Positions 1 to 8,467 are shown, numbered from the stretch's first letter. The stretch: 64,000 nucleotides of DNA from CAZFDT01 sp964518335 (GCA_964518335.1 CAZFDT010000013.1:1-64000); one strand, 5' to 3'. Notes: a model not told the origin generated them from the letters alone. Program-made: numbers and translations.

Positions 1-205
1 ACGCCTGTTCGAGAAGACGGTTCTTCTGCTCAGCCTGCTTGGGATTCGAACCCAGCGTGAAGACGCGCGACGAAGTTTGCCCTTGGGCATTGATAAACTT
101 GCCCAGTGTGCGTCGATACGTACCGCGCGTGGGCTTGCCCAACGGCTTGTGTTTTGTCACGCCTCGACGGCGTGGACTACCGGAGGGGTCGGTGGAAGTG
201 GTCAT
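1..205 (-). CDS. Partial basic protein, N-terminus only; possible tyrosine integrase
   Basis: Reading leftward from an ATG at 203-205, an open frame of 68 codons runs off the window edge, so only the N-terminus is visible. It is strongly basic (PRRRG, TKHKPLGK, GTYRRTLGK) and continues into a segment of the form FTLGSNPKQAEQKNRLLEQ. That layout, a short basic head followed by an F.LG..P..AE..N pattern, resembles the start of planctomycete tyrosine recombinases, but the catalytic domain lies outside the window and the call is inference. The gene points away from a tRNA-Ala on the same strand. Three 22-bp-spaced direct repeats lie just upstream. No clear Shine-Dalgarno is seen. Confidence 0.45.
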   Translation of the reverse strand, partial: MTTSTDPSGSPRRRGVTKHKPLGKPTRGTYRRTLGKFINAQGQTSSRVFTLGSNPKQAEQKNRLLEQA

Positions 206-223
206 CACCTGCCATTCTACAGG

Positions 224-289
224 TATTTCTGCGCAACATCCCACCTATTTCTGCGCACGAACCCCATTATTTCTGCGAGAACGGGCTAT
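224..289. repeat. Three direct repeats with exact 22-bp spacing
   Basis: The decamer TATTTCTGCG occurs at 224-233, 246-255 and 268-277, starting exactly every 22 bp, about two helical turns. The array lies between tRNA-Ala and the partial integrase-like gene, 19 bp upstream of that gene's start. Spacing of this kind suits cooperative protein binding on one DNA face (arm-type integrase/excisionase sites or an operator). The function is inferred. Confidence 0.6.
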
Positions 290-384
290 TGGAGTCTTGC
301 GAACCAACGCAATTGGTCGAAAAGTGAAGACCTAAAAACATGTCAATCACGTACTTAGAATACATCCATCACTGACCACCTTAA

Positions 385-457
385 TGGAGCCGAAGGGGAT
401 CGAACCCTCAACCTCTGCATTGCGAACGCAGCGCTCTCCCAATTGAGCTACGGCCCC
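385..457 (-). tRNA. tRNA-Ala (anticodon CGC)
   Basis: The minus strand folds as a complete cloverleaf. The acceptor is GGGGCCG paired with CGGCTCC (one G-U), followed by an A discriminator. The D arm is GCTC...GAGC. The anticodon stem is CTGCG/TGCAG with loop TTCGCAA, giving anticodon CGC (codon GCG). The T arm contains GGTTCGATC. CCA is not encoded. Its 3' end faces the partial integrase-like gene, the usual arrangement where a tRNA gene serves as an attachment site. Confidence 0.95.
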
Positions 458-623
458 GTGAGGCAGGTGGATAAGTGTATCGCTGCGCATCGCGCCCGGC
501 AAGAACGGTCTGTGCGTCGGTGAGGACGACGTCAGGCGTGGGTCTGGGCTGGGGCGGTGGGCGGAGGGTGTGGCGCCATCGGGCGCAGTCGCCGCGGCGA
601 GAGGATGCTTTACAATCACGGGC

Positions 624-1511
624 ATGTCCAACCTCACCCTCGATCAACTGCGGGCGCGATTCGGCGAGATGAGCGGCGTGCGTTTGGAATCGGGCCCGGG
701 CGGTCTGATTCGTGTGGCGATCGCGACGCCGCAGGTCAGCGGGCAGGTTTATCTGCACGGCGCGCACGTGTCGCAGTGGCAGCCGCAAGGCGAGGCGCCG
801 GTGTTATGGATGAGCGGTTCGAGTCGATTTGAGGCGGGCAAGCCGATCCGAGGTGGGGTGCCGATCTGTTTTCCCTGGTTTGGCGCGAAGGCCGACGATG
901 CCTCGGCGCCGGGGCATGGCCTGGCGCGTACGCACGTGTGGCACGCCTCGGGCATCCGCCAGACGGCCGACGGCGAGGTGGTCGTCGAGCTGGAAACGCT
1001 GCTGTTGGACTATGCCCTGACGTACACGGTGACCTTTGGGCGTTCGCTGACGATGACGCTGCACGTGCGCAACGGCGCGGCGACGGCGCGGCGCTTCGAG
1101 GCGGCGCTGCACACCTACCTGACCGTCGGCGACGCGCGGCAGGTGCGCCTCAGCGGGCTGGCGGGCGCGACGTACATCGACAAAGTGGACGGCGGGCATC
1201 GCAAAGTGCAGGGCGCCGAGCCGATCATGTTCACGCAGGAGACGGACCGGCTGTACCTGAACACGACGTCGGCGTGCGTGCTGGAGGACCCTGTGCTGCT
1301 GCGTCGGATCCGCGTGGAGAAATCGGGGTCGCACGCCACGGTGGTGTGGAACCCGTGGATCGCCAAGTCGGCGGCGATGGAAGACTTCGGCGACGACGAG
1401 TGGCCGGGCATGTGCTGCATCGAGACCGCCAACGCCAACGACAATGCCGTGACACTTGCCCCCGGGGAGGACCACAGCATGACCGCGGCGATCCACGTGA
1501 CGCGAGGCTGA
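624..1511 (+). CDS. D-hexose-6-phosphate mutarotase / aldose 1-epimerase family protein
   Basis: Protein of 295 residues. The family interconverts alpha and beta anomers of hexoses or hexose 6-phosphates in the cytoplasm. The N-terminal pattern LHGAHVSQWQP followed by WMSGSSRFEAGKPIRGGVPICFPWF is typical of the YeaD-like subgroup, and GHGLAR and FEAALHTYL match its conserved active-site segments. An upstream in-frame start would add 18 residues. The ATG at 624 is preferred because the family consensus begins here and TACAAT (611-616) sits 7 nt upstream, as expected for a leaderless -10 element; no Shine-Dalgarno is visible. Substrate specificity cannot be read. The gene stands alone on the plus strand. 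Confidence 0.85.
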   Translation: MSNLTLDQLRARFGEMSGVRLESGPGGLIRVAIATPQVSGQVYLHGAHVSQWQPQGEAPVLWMSGSSRFEAGKPIRGGVPICFPWFGAKADDASAPGHGLARTHVWHASGIRQTADGEVVVELETLLLDYALTYTVTFGRSLTMTLHVRNGAATARRFEAALHTYLTVGDARQVRLSGLAGATYIDKVDGGHRKVQGAEPIMFTQETDRLYLNTTSACVLEDPVLLRRIRVEKSGSHATVVWNPWIAKSAAMEDFGDDEWPGMCCIETANANDNAVTLAPGEDHSMTAAIHVTRG

Positions 1512-1530
1512 TGAGGTTGGGAGGCCGCCT

Positions 1531-1623
1531 TCAGCAGAGCGCGGCGAACGTGAGCAGGGTCAGGATGATGAGCTTCCTGCGTCGGTCGATCTGCTGCGTG
1601 GTGAATCCGAGGAGGGTAAACAT
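1531..1623 (-). CDS. Small ORF, 30-residue putative membrane peptide
   Basis: A 30-codon frame starts with ATG at 1621-1623 and ends with TGA at 1531-1533. An excellent ribosome binding site (GAGGAG, 6 nt before the ATG) is the main reason to believe it. The peptide begins MFTLLGFTTQQ, carries a short basic patch (DRRRK) and ends in a hydrophobic stretch LIILTLLTFAALC, so it could insert in the membrane. TACACT lies about 35 nt upstream as a possible -10. No relative is recognised; a chance ORF cannot be excluded. Confidence 0.4.
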   Translation of the reverse strand: MFTLLGFTTQQIDRRRKLIILTLLTFAALC

Positions 1624-1801
1624 GGTATGCTCCTCTCACTGAGGGCACAGGACAGTGTAACAAGGAACGTGCCTCGCGCCACGGGTGGACCAAGACGTGC
1701 GCAACCTGTTTATTCACAGTGATTTGGCTCTCACGGCGCATCGGACAGCGCCGCGGGGGATGTGCCGGGTGTTGCCCGGTGACATCACGTGCGGCCGGGG
1801 G

Positions 1802-3865
1802 ATGTCGCGCCTGGGCTGCACGGTCGCATGGGTGCTGGCGGTGGCGGCGGTGACGATCCTGCCGATGCGCGGGTTGGGGCAGGATGCGTTGCCCGCGGGC
1901 GGGGAGCGCGACCTCGAGGCGCCGCGAGTGGATCGCACGCATGTGACGCTGGCGCACGAGTGGGTGCGACGTTGGGTGGATCGAGGCAGCGCCGAGGAAC
2001 TGCCGGGCGATGCGGCGGGCCTGCCGGGCATGTTGCCGCCGGAGATTCCTGTGACGGGTTGTCTGGGTGTGCGGGTGACGCTGCGCAAAGACGGCATCAC
2101 GATGGGCACGGGCGAGGTGGTGTTCGACGATTCGGCCGCGCCACTGGAAGCGATGCATCCGATGCGCGACCTGGTTCCGCTGGTGCGTGAGGCGACGGCG
2201 CAGGCGCTCAAGGGTGTGGAGCAGTCGCTGGCCGACGCGCACCTCAAGGCGGTGGTAGCGCCGGCCCGGCCGGTGCAGGGTCGCCAGCCCGAGACGCCGC
2301 GGCGTTTAACGCTCGAAGAGATCGGCGCGGGCCTGCTGATCGATCTGCAGGTGGGGCACCAGCGTGAGCCGATCCGCATCGGGCGGATGGAGGAGTATCA
2401 CGCGCTGTTCCGCAACTTTGCGCCGGGGCATCACGGGCTGATTCTCAAGGCCGAGGGCGAGTTGCCGGCGTCGTGGCAGTGGCCGGCGTCAGCGCTGGCG
2501 ACCAATATCGCCCCGCGCAGCCAGGTCGTGCAGTTGCTCACCGACCAGAAGCTGCGCTCCGACGACCTGGTGGCGGTGAGTCGTCCCGGCGGGCCGGCGC
2601 TGGACCGATTCAAGGTCTTCCACATGGTGCAGCCGACCGCCAACCGTGGCGCTCGCCTGCTGGTGCGCGGCGCCGCCCCGCTGCCGCCGATCAATCTCAG
2701 CCGCCGCGGCGTCGATGACGTGGCGCAGGCCATGGGACGACACCTCGAACGCCGGCTCGGACCCACCGGGCTGGTCGCGGGAACCTATCTGCCCACCGCC
2801 GACACCTACGACCCGGCCAACTCCCCCGACGACGAACGCGCCCTGGTGCTCTACGCCCTGATGCGCTGGAGCAACGCCCAGCCCGACGTCGCCGCCGAGG
2901 GGACCGCCATGCACCGCCTGTCGCGACGCGTCGTGCAGGTGGCGACGGAACTGGCGGCGTCGTACTCGTCGCCGGAGGCCCTGCCCGATCCGGCGGCGGC
3001 GGCGCTGACACTGCTCGTGCTGGTGGACAGCAAGGCCGTCACCGATCGCAAGGCGCAGCGCGACGCCCTGGCGGGCAAGCTCATGTCCATGCGCGACGCC
3101 AACGGCTACTTCGTGCAGAAGGACGGCGACCGCACCCGCGCGCCCAATCACCCGACGCAGTCGATCATGGCGGCGGCGCTGTCGGCCATGTTCGAGCAGA
3201 CGCGCCAGCCCGAGCTGGCCGCGGCGGCGAATCTCAACCTCGCCGCGCTGTGGACGACGCAGCAGCAGACGACGCAGATCACGTCCTTGCCGTGGCTGCT
3301 GTCGGCCGAGCTTCGCCTGGCACGGCTGGGCGTCGAACGCGGCGCCGGCGACGAGGCGGCGATCAAGGCCAAGTACACCTACCTGGGCGACCTGGTGGAC
3401 CGGTTATGTCGGCGTCAGATCGTCGAGATCCCGCGGGTCGGGCCCGACGACGTCGTGGGCGGGTTCGATCTGACGAGCTCGGTGCCGGCGGAGATGCCCG
3501 TGGCCGACTGGCGCTCGGCGTTCGTGCTGGCGTTCATCGCCGAGGCGCTGCGAAGCGAGCAGATTGCCGTGCCCGAAGAACGCGACCGACTGGGCTGGCT
3601 GCTCACGTGCGGGCTGACGGCGCGCTTCATGTTCAATCTCACATTCAACGAGACCGCCTGCTGGTACGTGCGGAGCAAGCCCGACGCGCTGGGCGGGGTG
3701 CGTCTGGCGTTCTGGGACAATCGCCTGCCCGCGGCGGCGACGGCGATCGGGCTCATCGCCATGACGCAGTTTCAGGAGACGCTGGCCGACGCCGCGGGCG
3801 AGGGTGTGGTCATCCCCGATTCGCCCCTACCCGAAGAAGACGGCGACCAGGACATCGCTCCCTGA
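1802..3865 (+). CDS. Secreted protein of unknown function
   Basis: The ATG at 1802 yields a 687-residue protein with a classical signal peptide (basic MSR, hydrophobic core TVAWVLAVAAVTIL, then LGQ). A longer frame opens at 1685 but would bury this signal, so the later start is preferred. Residues about 60-170 contain GCLGVRVTLRKDG and a charged helix-rich stretch. The C-terminal half is alanine-rich and helical, with segments such as DDERALVLYALMRWSN that recall alpha/alpha-barrel repeat proteins. No catalytic motif is recognised. It is followed by a 338-bp gene-free region holding the glnN promoter. Confidence 0.7.
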   Translation: MSRLGCTVAWVLAVAAVTILPMRGLGQDALPAGGERDLEAPRVDRTHVTLAHEWVRRWVDRGSAEELPGDAAGLPGMLPPEIPVTGCLGVRVTLRKDGITMGTGEVVFDDSAAPLEAMHPMRDLVPLVREATAQALKGVEQSLADAHLKAVVAPARPVQGRQPETPRRLTLEEIGAGLLIDLQVGHQREPIRIGRMEEYHALFRNFAPGHHGLILKAEGELPASWQWPASALATNIAPRSQVVQLLTDQKLRSDDLVAVSRPGGPALDRFKVFHMVQPTANRGARLLVRGAAPLPPINLSRRGVDDVAQAMGRHLERRLGPTGLVAGTYLPTADTYDPANSPDDERALVLYALMRWSNAQPDVAAEGTAMHRLSRRVVQVATELAASYSSPEALPDPAAAALTLLVLVDSKAVTDRKAQRDALAGKLMSMRDANGYFVQKDGDRTRAPNHPTQSIMAAALSAMFEQTRQPELAAAANLNLAALWTTQQQTTQITSLPWLLSAELRLARLGVERGAGDEAAIKAKYTYLGDLVDRLCRRQIVEIPRVGPDDVVGGFDLTSSVPAEMPVADWRSAFVLAFIAEALRSEQIAVPEERDRLGWLLTCGLTARFMFNLTFNETACWYVRSKPDALGGVRLAFWDNRLPAAATAIGLIAMTQFQETLADAAGEGVVIPDSPLPEEDGDQDIAP

Positions 3866-4203
3866 TGGGTGCCACTGCGGCGTACCGCGCCAAGGCACTC
3901 GGCGACGCACACGCTTCGCCGGCGATTTGACTCCCGACGAGAGCAGGCTAAACTGGCCCCGTCATCGGCCCGAGAGTTCCTGCTTCACTTGGGCTGCGAT
4001 GGAGTTGGCCGCAATCCCCTTGACCAATATCACCCGATCGTTTCCGGCAGAAACGACCTTGGTCGTCTCGCTCGTGCTGTGTCACGTATGGACGTGGTCG
4101 CCGATCGAGCAGCGGCTCGCGTGAGTCCGCAGGTCGCTCTGTGCGGAGGTCGGCGGTCCAGGGCCGCTTGTCCGGCCCATCGCTTCGAGGGAGTCACACC
4201 AAG
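3866..4203 (+). other. Gene-free region with long leader of the type III glutamine synthetase gene
   Basis: This 338-bp stretch separates the secreted-protein gene from glnN. It contains a good sigma-70-type promoter at 3927-3954, implying an untranslated leader of roughly 240 nt. I see no convincing coding frame and recognise no known riboswitch class in it. Confidence 0.5.
3927..3954 (+). promoter_or_regulatory. Sigma-70-type promoter for glnN
   Basis: TTGACT (3927-3932), a 16-bp spacer and TAAACT (3949-3954) closely match the -35/-10 consensus. It stands out in GC-rich sequence and points to the glutamine synthetase start at 4204. Confidence 0.55.
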
Positions 4204-6378
4204 ATGAGTGGCAGCAGCGTCCGATTGTCGGCGATCAGCTCGATCGCCAATGCCAAGCCCGTCGATAGCGGGTTCGATTACACGGCTTCGCCCTCCGCCA
4301 AGGTGTGGGGCCAGAACGTCTTCAGCCTCAAGGAGATGGCCCAGCGCCTGCCCAAGCCGGTCTTCAAGTCGCTCAAGCAGACGGTGCAGACCGGCGGCAA
4401 GCTGGACCCGACCGTCGCCGACGCCGCCGCCGAGGCGATGAAGACCTGGGCCCTGGAGCACGGCGCCACCCACTACGCCCACGTCTTCTACCCGCTGACC
4501 GGACTCACCGCGGAGAAGCACGATTCCTTCTTCGAGCCCGACGGCAACGGCGGGACCATCGCCGAGTTTTCCGGCAAGACACTGGTCCAGGGCGAGCCCG
4601 ACGGGTCGTCGTTCCCCTCCGGCGGCATCCGCGCCACCTTCGAGGCCCGCGGGTACACCATCTGGGACGTCACCAGCCCCGCCTACATCTCCAAGAACCC
4701 CAACGGCGCCACGCTGTGCATCCCCACCGCCTTCGTGTCGTGGACCGGCGAAGCGCTGGACAAGAAGACGCCCGTGCTCCGCTCGATGCAGGCCCTCAAC
4801 GCGCAGGCCAACCGCGTCCTCAAGTTCTTCGGCAACGACGGCGCGTTTGTCAGCTCCACCGCCGGCGCCGAGCAGGAATACTTCCTGATCGACAGGAACT
4901 TCTACTTTGCCCGGCCCGACCTGTACGCCGCCGGCCGCACCCTCTTCGGCGCCAAGCCGCCCAAGGGCCAGGAGTTCGAGGACCAGTACTTCGGCGTCAT
5001 CCCCGAACGCGTCCTCGCCTGCATGTTCGAGGTCGAGCGCGAGCTGTTCAAGCTGGGCATCCCCGTCAAGACCCGTCACAACGAGGTCGCGCCGTCGCAG
5101 TACGAGATCGCTCCGGTGTTCGAGTTCGCCAACCTCGCCACCGATCACCAGCAGCTCGTGATGGTGACGCTGCGCAAGGTTGCGCAGAAGTACGGCCTGG
5201 AGTGCCTGCTGCACGAGAAGCCTTTCGCGGGGGTCAACGGCAGCGGCAAGCACCTGAACTACTCGATGGGCTCGGCCAAGGCCGGCAACCTCTTCGACCC
5301 GGGCGACACGCCCAGCGAGAACGCCCAGTTCCTGGTGTTCTGCGCCGCCATGATCAAGGCGACGTACAAGTGGTCGAAGCTGCTGCGCGTGGCGGTGGCG
5401 TCGGCGGCCAACGATCACCGGCTGGGCGCCAACGAGGCGCCGCCGGCGATTATCAGCGTGTTCCTGGGCGACGAGCTGACGGAGATCTTCGAGGCCATCG
5501 CCTCGGGCAAGGCGCCCAAGAGCAAGCGGGGCACGCTGCACGTGGGTGTGGATGTGCTGCCACCGATCCCCAAGCACGCCGGCGACCGCAACCGGACCAG
5601 TCCGATGGCGTTCACGGGCAACCGCTTCGAGTTCCGCGCGGTGGGCGCGAGCATGTCGATCGCCGGGCCGCTGGTCGTGCTCAACACGATCCTGGCCGAG
5701 CAGCTCGATGAGGCGGCGACGCTGCTGGAGAAGGCCGATACGTCCAACGACAAGAAGCTGGGCGTGGCGGTCGAGAAGTACGTCAGGAGCGTGTGGCAGG
5801 AGTGCGCGGCGGTGGTGTTCAACGGCGACGGGTACAGCGAGGCCTGGCACAAGGAGGCGGCCAAGCGCGGCCTGCCCAACCTCAAGGCCACGCCCGACGC
5901 GCTGCCCGTGCTCAAGGACAAGGCCGTCATCGACCTGTTCAGCAAGTACAAGGTGCTCTCCAAACGCGAAGTCGAGTCGCGCTACGAGGTGTACAGCGAG
6001 CAGTACGTCAAGACGAGCAAGCTCGAAGCCAACCTGGTGCTCGAGATCGCCCGCACGCTGATCTTCCCCGCGGCGATCCGGTATCAGAGTGAGCTGGCCA
6101 CGAGCCTGGCGAATCTCAAGGCGGTCGGCATCGAGCCGGACCATAACACGCTCAACGTCGTGACCGGCCTGATCAAGAACCTGCAGGACTCGGTGAACGA
6201 TCTGATCGAGCTGCTGGGCGAGCACGCGTCGAGCATTGCCGCCGAGTGCAAGCACATGCGCGAGAAAGTGCTGCCCAAGATGCTGGAGGTGCGCAGCCAC
6301 GCCGACCAGCTCGAGGGCCTCGTCGCCGACGACCTGTGGCCGCTGCCGACGTACCAGGAGATGCTGTTCATCAAGTGA
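4204..6378 (+). CDS. glnN: Type III glutamine synthetase
   Basis: A 724-residue cytoplasmic enzyme making glutamine from glutamate, ammonia and ATP. The length is typical of GSIII and much larger than GSI. Signatures include AGAEQEYFLID (about residue 219), TRHNEVAPSQYE (about 296), NGSGKHLNYS (about 344, ATP/glutamate site) and RTSPMAFTGNRFEFR (about 462). The start at 4204 is chosen over an upstream frame because GAGGGAG lies at suitable distance and the family N-terminus fits. A long leader precedes it. Downstream lie a 40-nt palindromic repeat and an intrinsic terminator before a second, type I glutamine synthetase gene, so the two isozymes sit side by side but are separately terminated. 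Confidence 0.95.
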   Translation: MSGSSVRLSAISSIANAKPVDSGFDYTASPSAKVWGQNVFSLKEMAQRLPKPVFKSLKQTVQTGGKLDPTVADAAAEAMKTWALEHGATHYAHVFYPLTGLTAEKHDSFFEPDGNGGTIAEFSGKTLVQGEPDGSSFPSGGIRATFEARGYTIWDVTSPAYISKNPNGATLCIPTAFVSWTGEALDKKTPVLRSMQALNAQANRVLKFFGNDGAFVSSTAGAEQEYFLIDRNFYFARPDLYAAGRTLFGAKPPKGQEFEDQYFGVIPERVLACMFEVERELFKLGIPVKTRHNEVAPSQYEIAPVFEFANLATDHQQLVMVTLRKVAQKYGLECLLHEKPFAGVNGSGKHLNYSMGSAKAGNLFDPGDTPSENAQFLVFCAAMIKATYKWSKLLRVAVASAANDHRLGANEAPPAIISVFLGDELTEIFEAIASGKAPKSKRGTLHVGVDVLPPIPKHAGDRNRTSPMAFTGNRFEFRAVGASMSIAGPLVVLNTILAEQLDEAATLLEKADTSNDKKLGVAVEKYVRSVWQECAAVVFNGDGYSEAWHKEAAKRGLPNLKATPDALPVLKDKAVIDLFSKYKVLSKREVESRYEVYSEQYVKTSKLEANLVLEIARTLIFPAAIRYQSELATSLANLKAVGIEPDHNTLNVVTGLIKNLQDSVNDLIELLGEHASSIAAECKHMREKVLPKMLEVRSHADQLEGLVADDLWPLPTYQEMLFIK

Positions 6379-6387
6379 CGTGATGCA

Positions 6388-6427
6388 CACGCCGGACCTG
6401 AGCCGCCTGGGGCGAAGGTCCGGCGTG
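6388..6427 (+). repeat. 40-nt palindromic repeat, copy A
   Basis: A perfect 12-bp stem (arms CACGCCGGACCT at 6388-6399 and AGGTCCGGCGTG at 6416-6427) encloses a 16-nt loop just after glnN. A near-identical element, loop included, occurs in opposite orientation at 8468-8503 upstream of trmD. It could also stabilise or end the glnN transcript, but no T-run follows. Confidence 0.7.
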
Positions 6428-6452
6428 GCGGCCCCATCAACGCATGCCCCCC

Positions 6453-6485
6453 AGCCCCGCATTTGCATGCGGGGCTTTTTCTTTT
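6453..6485 (+). terminator. Rho-independent terminator after glnN
   Basis: Arms AGCCCCGCAT (6453-6462) and ATGCGGGGCT (6467-6476) form a perfect 10-bp hairpin with a TTGC loop. The T-rich tail TTTTCTTTT follows directly. This is the clearest intrinsic terminator in the window and separates glnN from glnA. Confidence 0.92.
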
Positions 6486-6490
6486 ACAGT
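6463..6490 (+). promoter_or_regulatory. Putative glnA promoter overlapping the terminator
   Basis: TTGCAT (6463-6468) lies in the loop and descending arm of the terminator. After 16 bp comes TACAGT (6485-6490). A transcript would begin about 50 nt before glnA. Read-through terminator and downstream promoter would thus share DNA. Confidence 0.4.
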
Positions 6491-6548
6491 GCTGGTCCAT
6501 TCATCGCCCGCGCCTGCCCGTCACCCTTCGACCGCGAAAGGACCCGCC

Positions 6549-7970
6549 ATGACCCCCGCCGAAGTCGTCAAGTTCGCCAAGGACAAGGGCTGCAAGATCC
6601 TCGATCTTCGCTTTTGCGATTTTCCCGGCATCTGGCAGCACACCAGCTACCCGATCTCCGAGCTCACCGAGGACGCCATCGAAGAGGGCTACGGGTTCGA
6701 CGGGTCGTCGATCCGGGGATGGCAGGCGATCAACGAGAGCGACATGCTGCTCAAGCCGCAGCCGGAGACGGCGTTCCTCGATCCGTTCCGCGAGGTGTCC
6801 ACGCTGGTGATGATCTGCAACATCGCCGACCCCGTCACCGGCGCCGACTACACGCGCGACCCGCGCAACATCGCCAAGAAAGCGCGCAACCACATGGAGA
6901 AGTCGGGCGTCGGCGACACCGCCTTCTTCGGGCCCGAGGCCGAGTTCTTCCTCTTCGACTCGATCAAGTACGACTCGAACCAACACGAGGCCTACTACCA
7001 CGTCGATTCGTTCGAGGGCATCTGGAACGCCGGCCGCGACGAGAAAGAGTTCGGCGGGAACCTGGGCAACAAGATCCGCTACAAGGAAGGCTACTTCCCC
7101 TGCTCCCCCAGCGACAGCCTCGCCGACATCCGCGCCGACATGGTGCTGCAGATGATCGCCTGCGGCATCCCCGTCGAGTGCCACCACCACGAGGTTGCCA
7201 CCGCCGGCCAGTGCGAGATCGACATGCGCTTCGACCGCATCGTCACCATGGCCGACAAGCTGATGATCTACAAGTACGTCGTCAAGAACGTCGCCAAGCG
7301 CTACGGCAAAGTGGCCTGCTTCATGCCCAAGCCGCTCTACGGCGACAACGGCAGCGGCATGCACACGCACTTCTCCATCTGGAAATCCGGTAAGCCCCTC
7401 TTCGCCGGCGACGGGTACGCGGGCCTCTCCGACATGGCCCTGCACGCCATCGGCGGCCTGCTCAAGCACGCACCCGCCGTGCTCGCCTTCACCAACCCGA
7501 CGACCAACAGCTACAAGCGGCTCGTGCCCGGCTACGAGGCGCCCGTCAACCTCGCCTACTCGCAACGCAACCGCTCGGCGAGCTGTCGCATCCCGCTCTA
7601 CTCCAAGAGCCCCAAGGCCAAGCGCGTCGAGTTCCGCTGCCCCGATCCGTCAAGCAACCCGTACCTCGGATTTGCCGCCATGCTCATGGCCGCGCTCGAC
7701 GGCATCCAGAACAAGATCGATCCCGGCAAGCCGCTGGACGTGAACATCTACGACCTCGAGCCCGAAGAGGCCCAGGGCATCCCCCAAACTCCCGGCAGCC
7801 TCGAGGAATCGCTCGCCGCGCTGCGCAACGACCACGAGTTCCTCCTCAAGGGCGACGTGTTCACCCAGGACGTCATCGACACCTGGATCGACTACAAGAT
7901 GACCAACGAGGTCAAGGCCATGGCCCTGCGCCCGCACCCCTACGAATTCATGCTCTACAGCGACATCTGA
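6549..7970 (+). CDS. glnA: Type I glutamine synthetase
   Basis: A 473-residue GSI subunit. The N-terminal beta-grasp domain includes FCDFPGIWQHTSYP and GYGFDGSSIRGWQ. The catalytic domain shows FGPEAEFFLFD (about residue 126), NGSGMHTHFS (about 266) and NRSASCRIP (about 340). Tyr401 in IYDLEPEE matches the adenylylation site of GSI-beta enzymes, suggesting control by GlnE-type modification. The ATG at 6549 has AAAGGA at good spacing. It follows the GSIII gene but has its own promoter behind a terminator, so expression of the two isozymes is probably separable. Confidence 0.96.
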   Translation: MTPAEVVKFAKDKGCKILDLRFCDFPGIWQHTSYPISELTEDAIEEGYGFDGSSIRGWQAINESDMLLKPQPETAFLDPFREVSTLVMICNIADPVTGADYTRDPRNIAKKARNHMEKSGVGDTAFFGPEAEFFLFDSIKYDSNQHEAYYHVDSFEGIWNAGRDEKEFGGNLGNKIRYKEGYFPCSPSDSLADIRADMVLQMIACGIPVECHHHEVATAGQCEIDMRFDRIVTMADKLMIYKYVVKNVAKRYGKVACFMPKPLYGDNGSGMHTHFSIWKSGKPLFAGDGYAGLSDMALHAIGGLLKHAPAVLAFTNPTTNSYKRLVPGYEAPVNLAYSQRNRSASCRIPLYSKSPKAKRVEFRCPDPSSNPYLGFAAMLMAALDGIQNKIDPGKPLDVNIYDLEPEEAQGIPQTPGSLEESLAALRNDHEFLLKGDVFTQDVIDTWIDYKMTNEVKAMALRPHPYEFMLYSDI

Positions 7971-8004
7971 CCCCCCGGACCCCCGGAAGTAGCACCAGGC
8001 CTCT

Positions 8005-8033
8005 TTGCCGACCACGTCCGGTCACGTTAGAAT
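8005..8033 (+). promoter_or_regulatory. Putative rpsP promoter
   Basis: TTGCCG (8005-8010), a 17-bp spacer and TAGAAT (8028-8033) resemble a sigma-70 promoter. It would give rpsP a leader of about 80 nt. Confidence 0.45.
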
Positions 8034-8118
8034 CCCCGCCCTTGGCCTCAGGTCAGCGTGACCCTCGGCCAGCGTCCACCGTCACGCCCCCGCGATGTGG
8101 GGGCCCCCGGAGACATCC

Positions 8119-8379
8119 ATGGTCAAGCTTCGTCTCAAGCGTTTTGGTCGCCGCAACCGGCCGTTCTATCGGCTCAACGCCATCGACTCGCGCGCCCCGC
8201 GCGACGGCAAGCCGATCGAAGAGCTGGGCCACTTCGACCCCATCGAGAAGGACCAGGCCAAGCAGTTCGTGTGCAAGGCCGAGCGCATCCAGTATTGGCT
8301 GAGCAAGGGCGCCCAGCCCAGCGACACGGTGCGTGGCCTGCTCAAAAGAGCGGGCGTGATCGCCGCCGAATCGAAGTAG
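8119..8379 (+). CDS. rpsP: 30S ribosomal protein S16
   Basis: An 86-residue protein starting MVKLRLKRFGRRNRPFYRL, the invariant N-terminus of S16, followed by PRDGKPIEELGHFDP. It binds 16S rRNA early in 30S assembly. The ATG at 8119 is preceded by GGAG at 7 nt; a frame opening at 8095 lacks this support. In most bacteria rpsP is followed by rimM then trmD; here trmD comes next and rimM is absent from the window. Confidence 0.96.
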   Translation: MVKLRLKRFGRRNRPFYRLNAIDSRAPRDGKPIEELGHFDPIEKDQAKQFVCKAERIQYWLSKGAQPSDTVRGLLKRAGVIAAESK

Positions 8380-8402
8380 CCTGCTTCCGACGGGCCGCCA
8401 CG

Positions 8403-8428
8403 CCGGGGCTGAGTCTTCGAAGCCCCGG
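8403..8428 (+). other. Hairpin between rpsP and trmD
   Basis: CCGGGGCT (8403-8410) and AGCCCCGG (8421-8428) form a perfect 8-bp stem with a 10-nt loop just after rpsP. No T-run follows, so it is more likely a processing or attenuation structure than a standard terminator. Confidence 0.45.
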
Positions 8429-8467
8429 ATTAACTCTGCGCGGAGTCTATTATCACGGGGGGGTGAT

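Noticed and set aside
20..60. T-arm-like sequence suggesting a second tRNA
   Set aside because: GGTTCGAATCCC is present on the minus strand but no acceptor, D or anticodon arms pair around it; it encodes part of the basic protein.
5415..5963. Minus-strand open frame inside glnN
   Set aside because: Serine/alanine-rich shadow of a strongly conserved gene, with no ribosome binding site.
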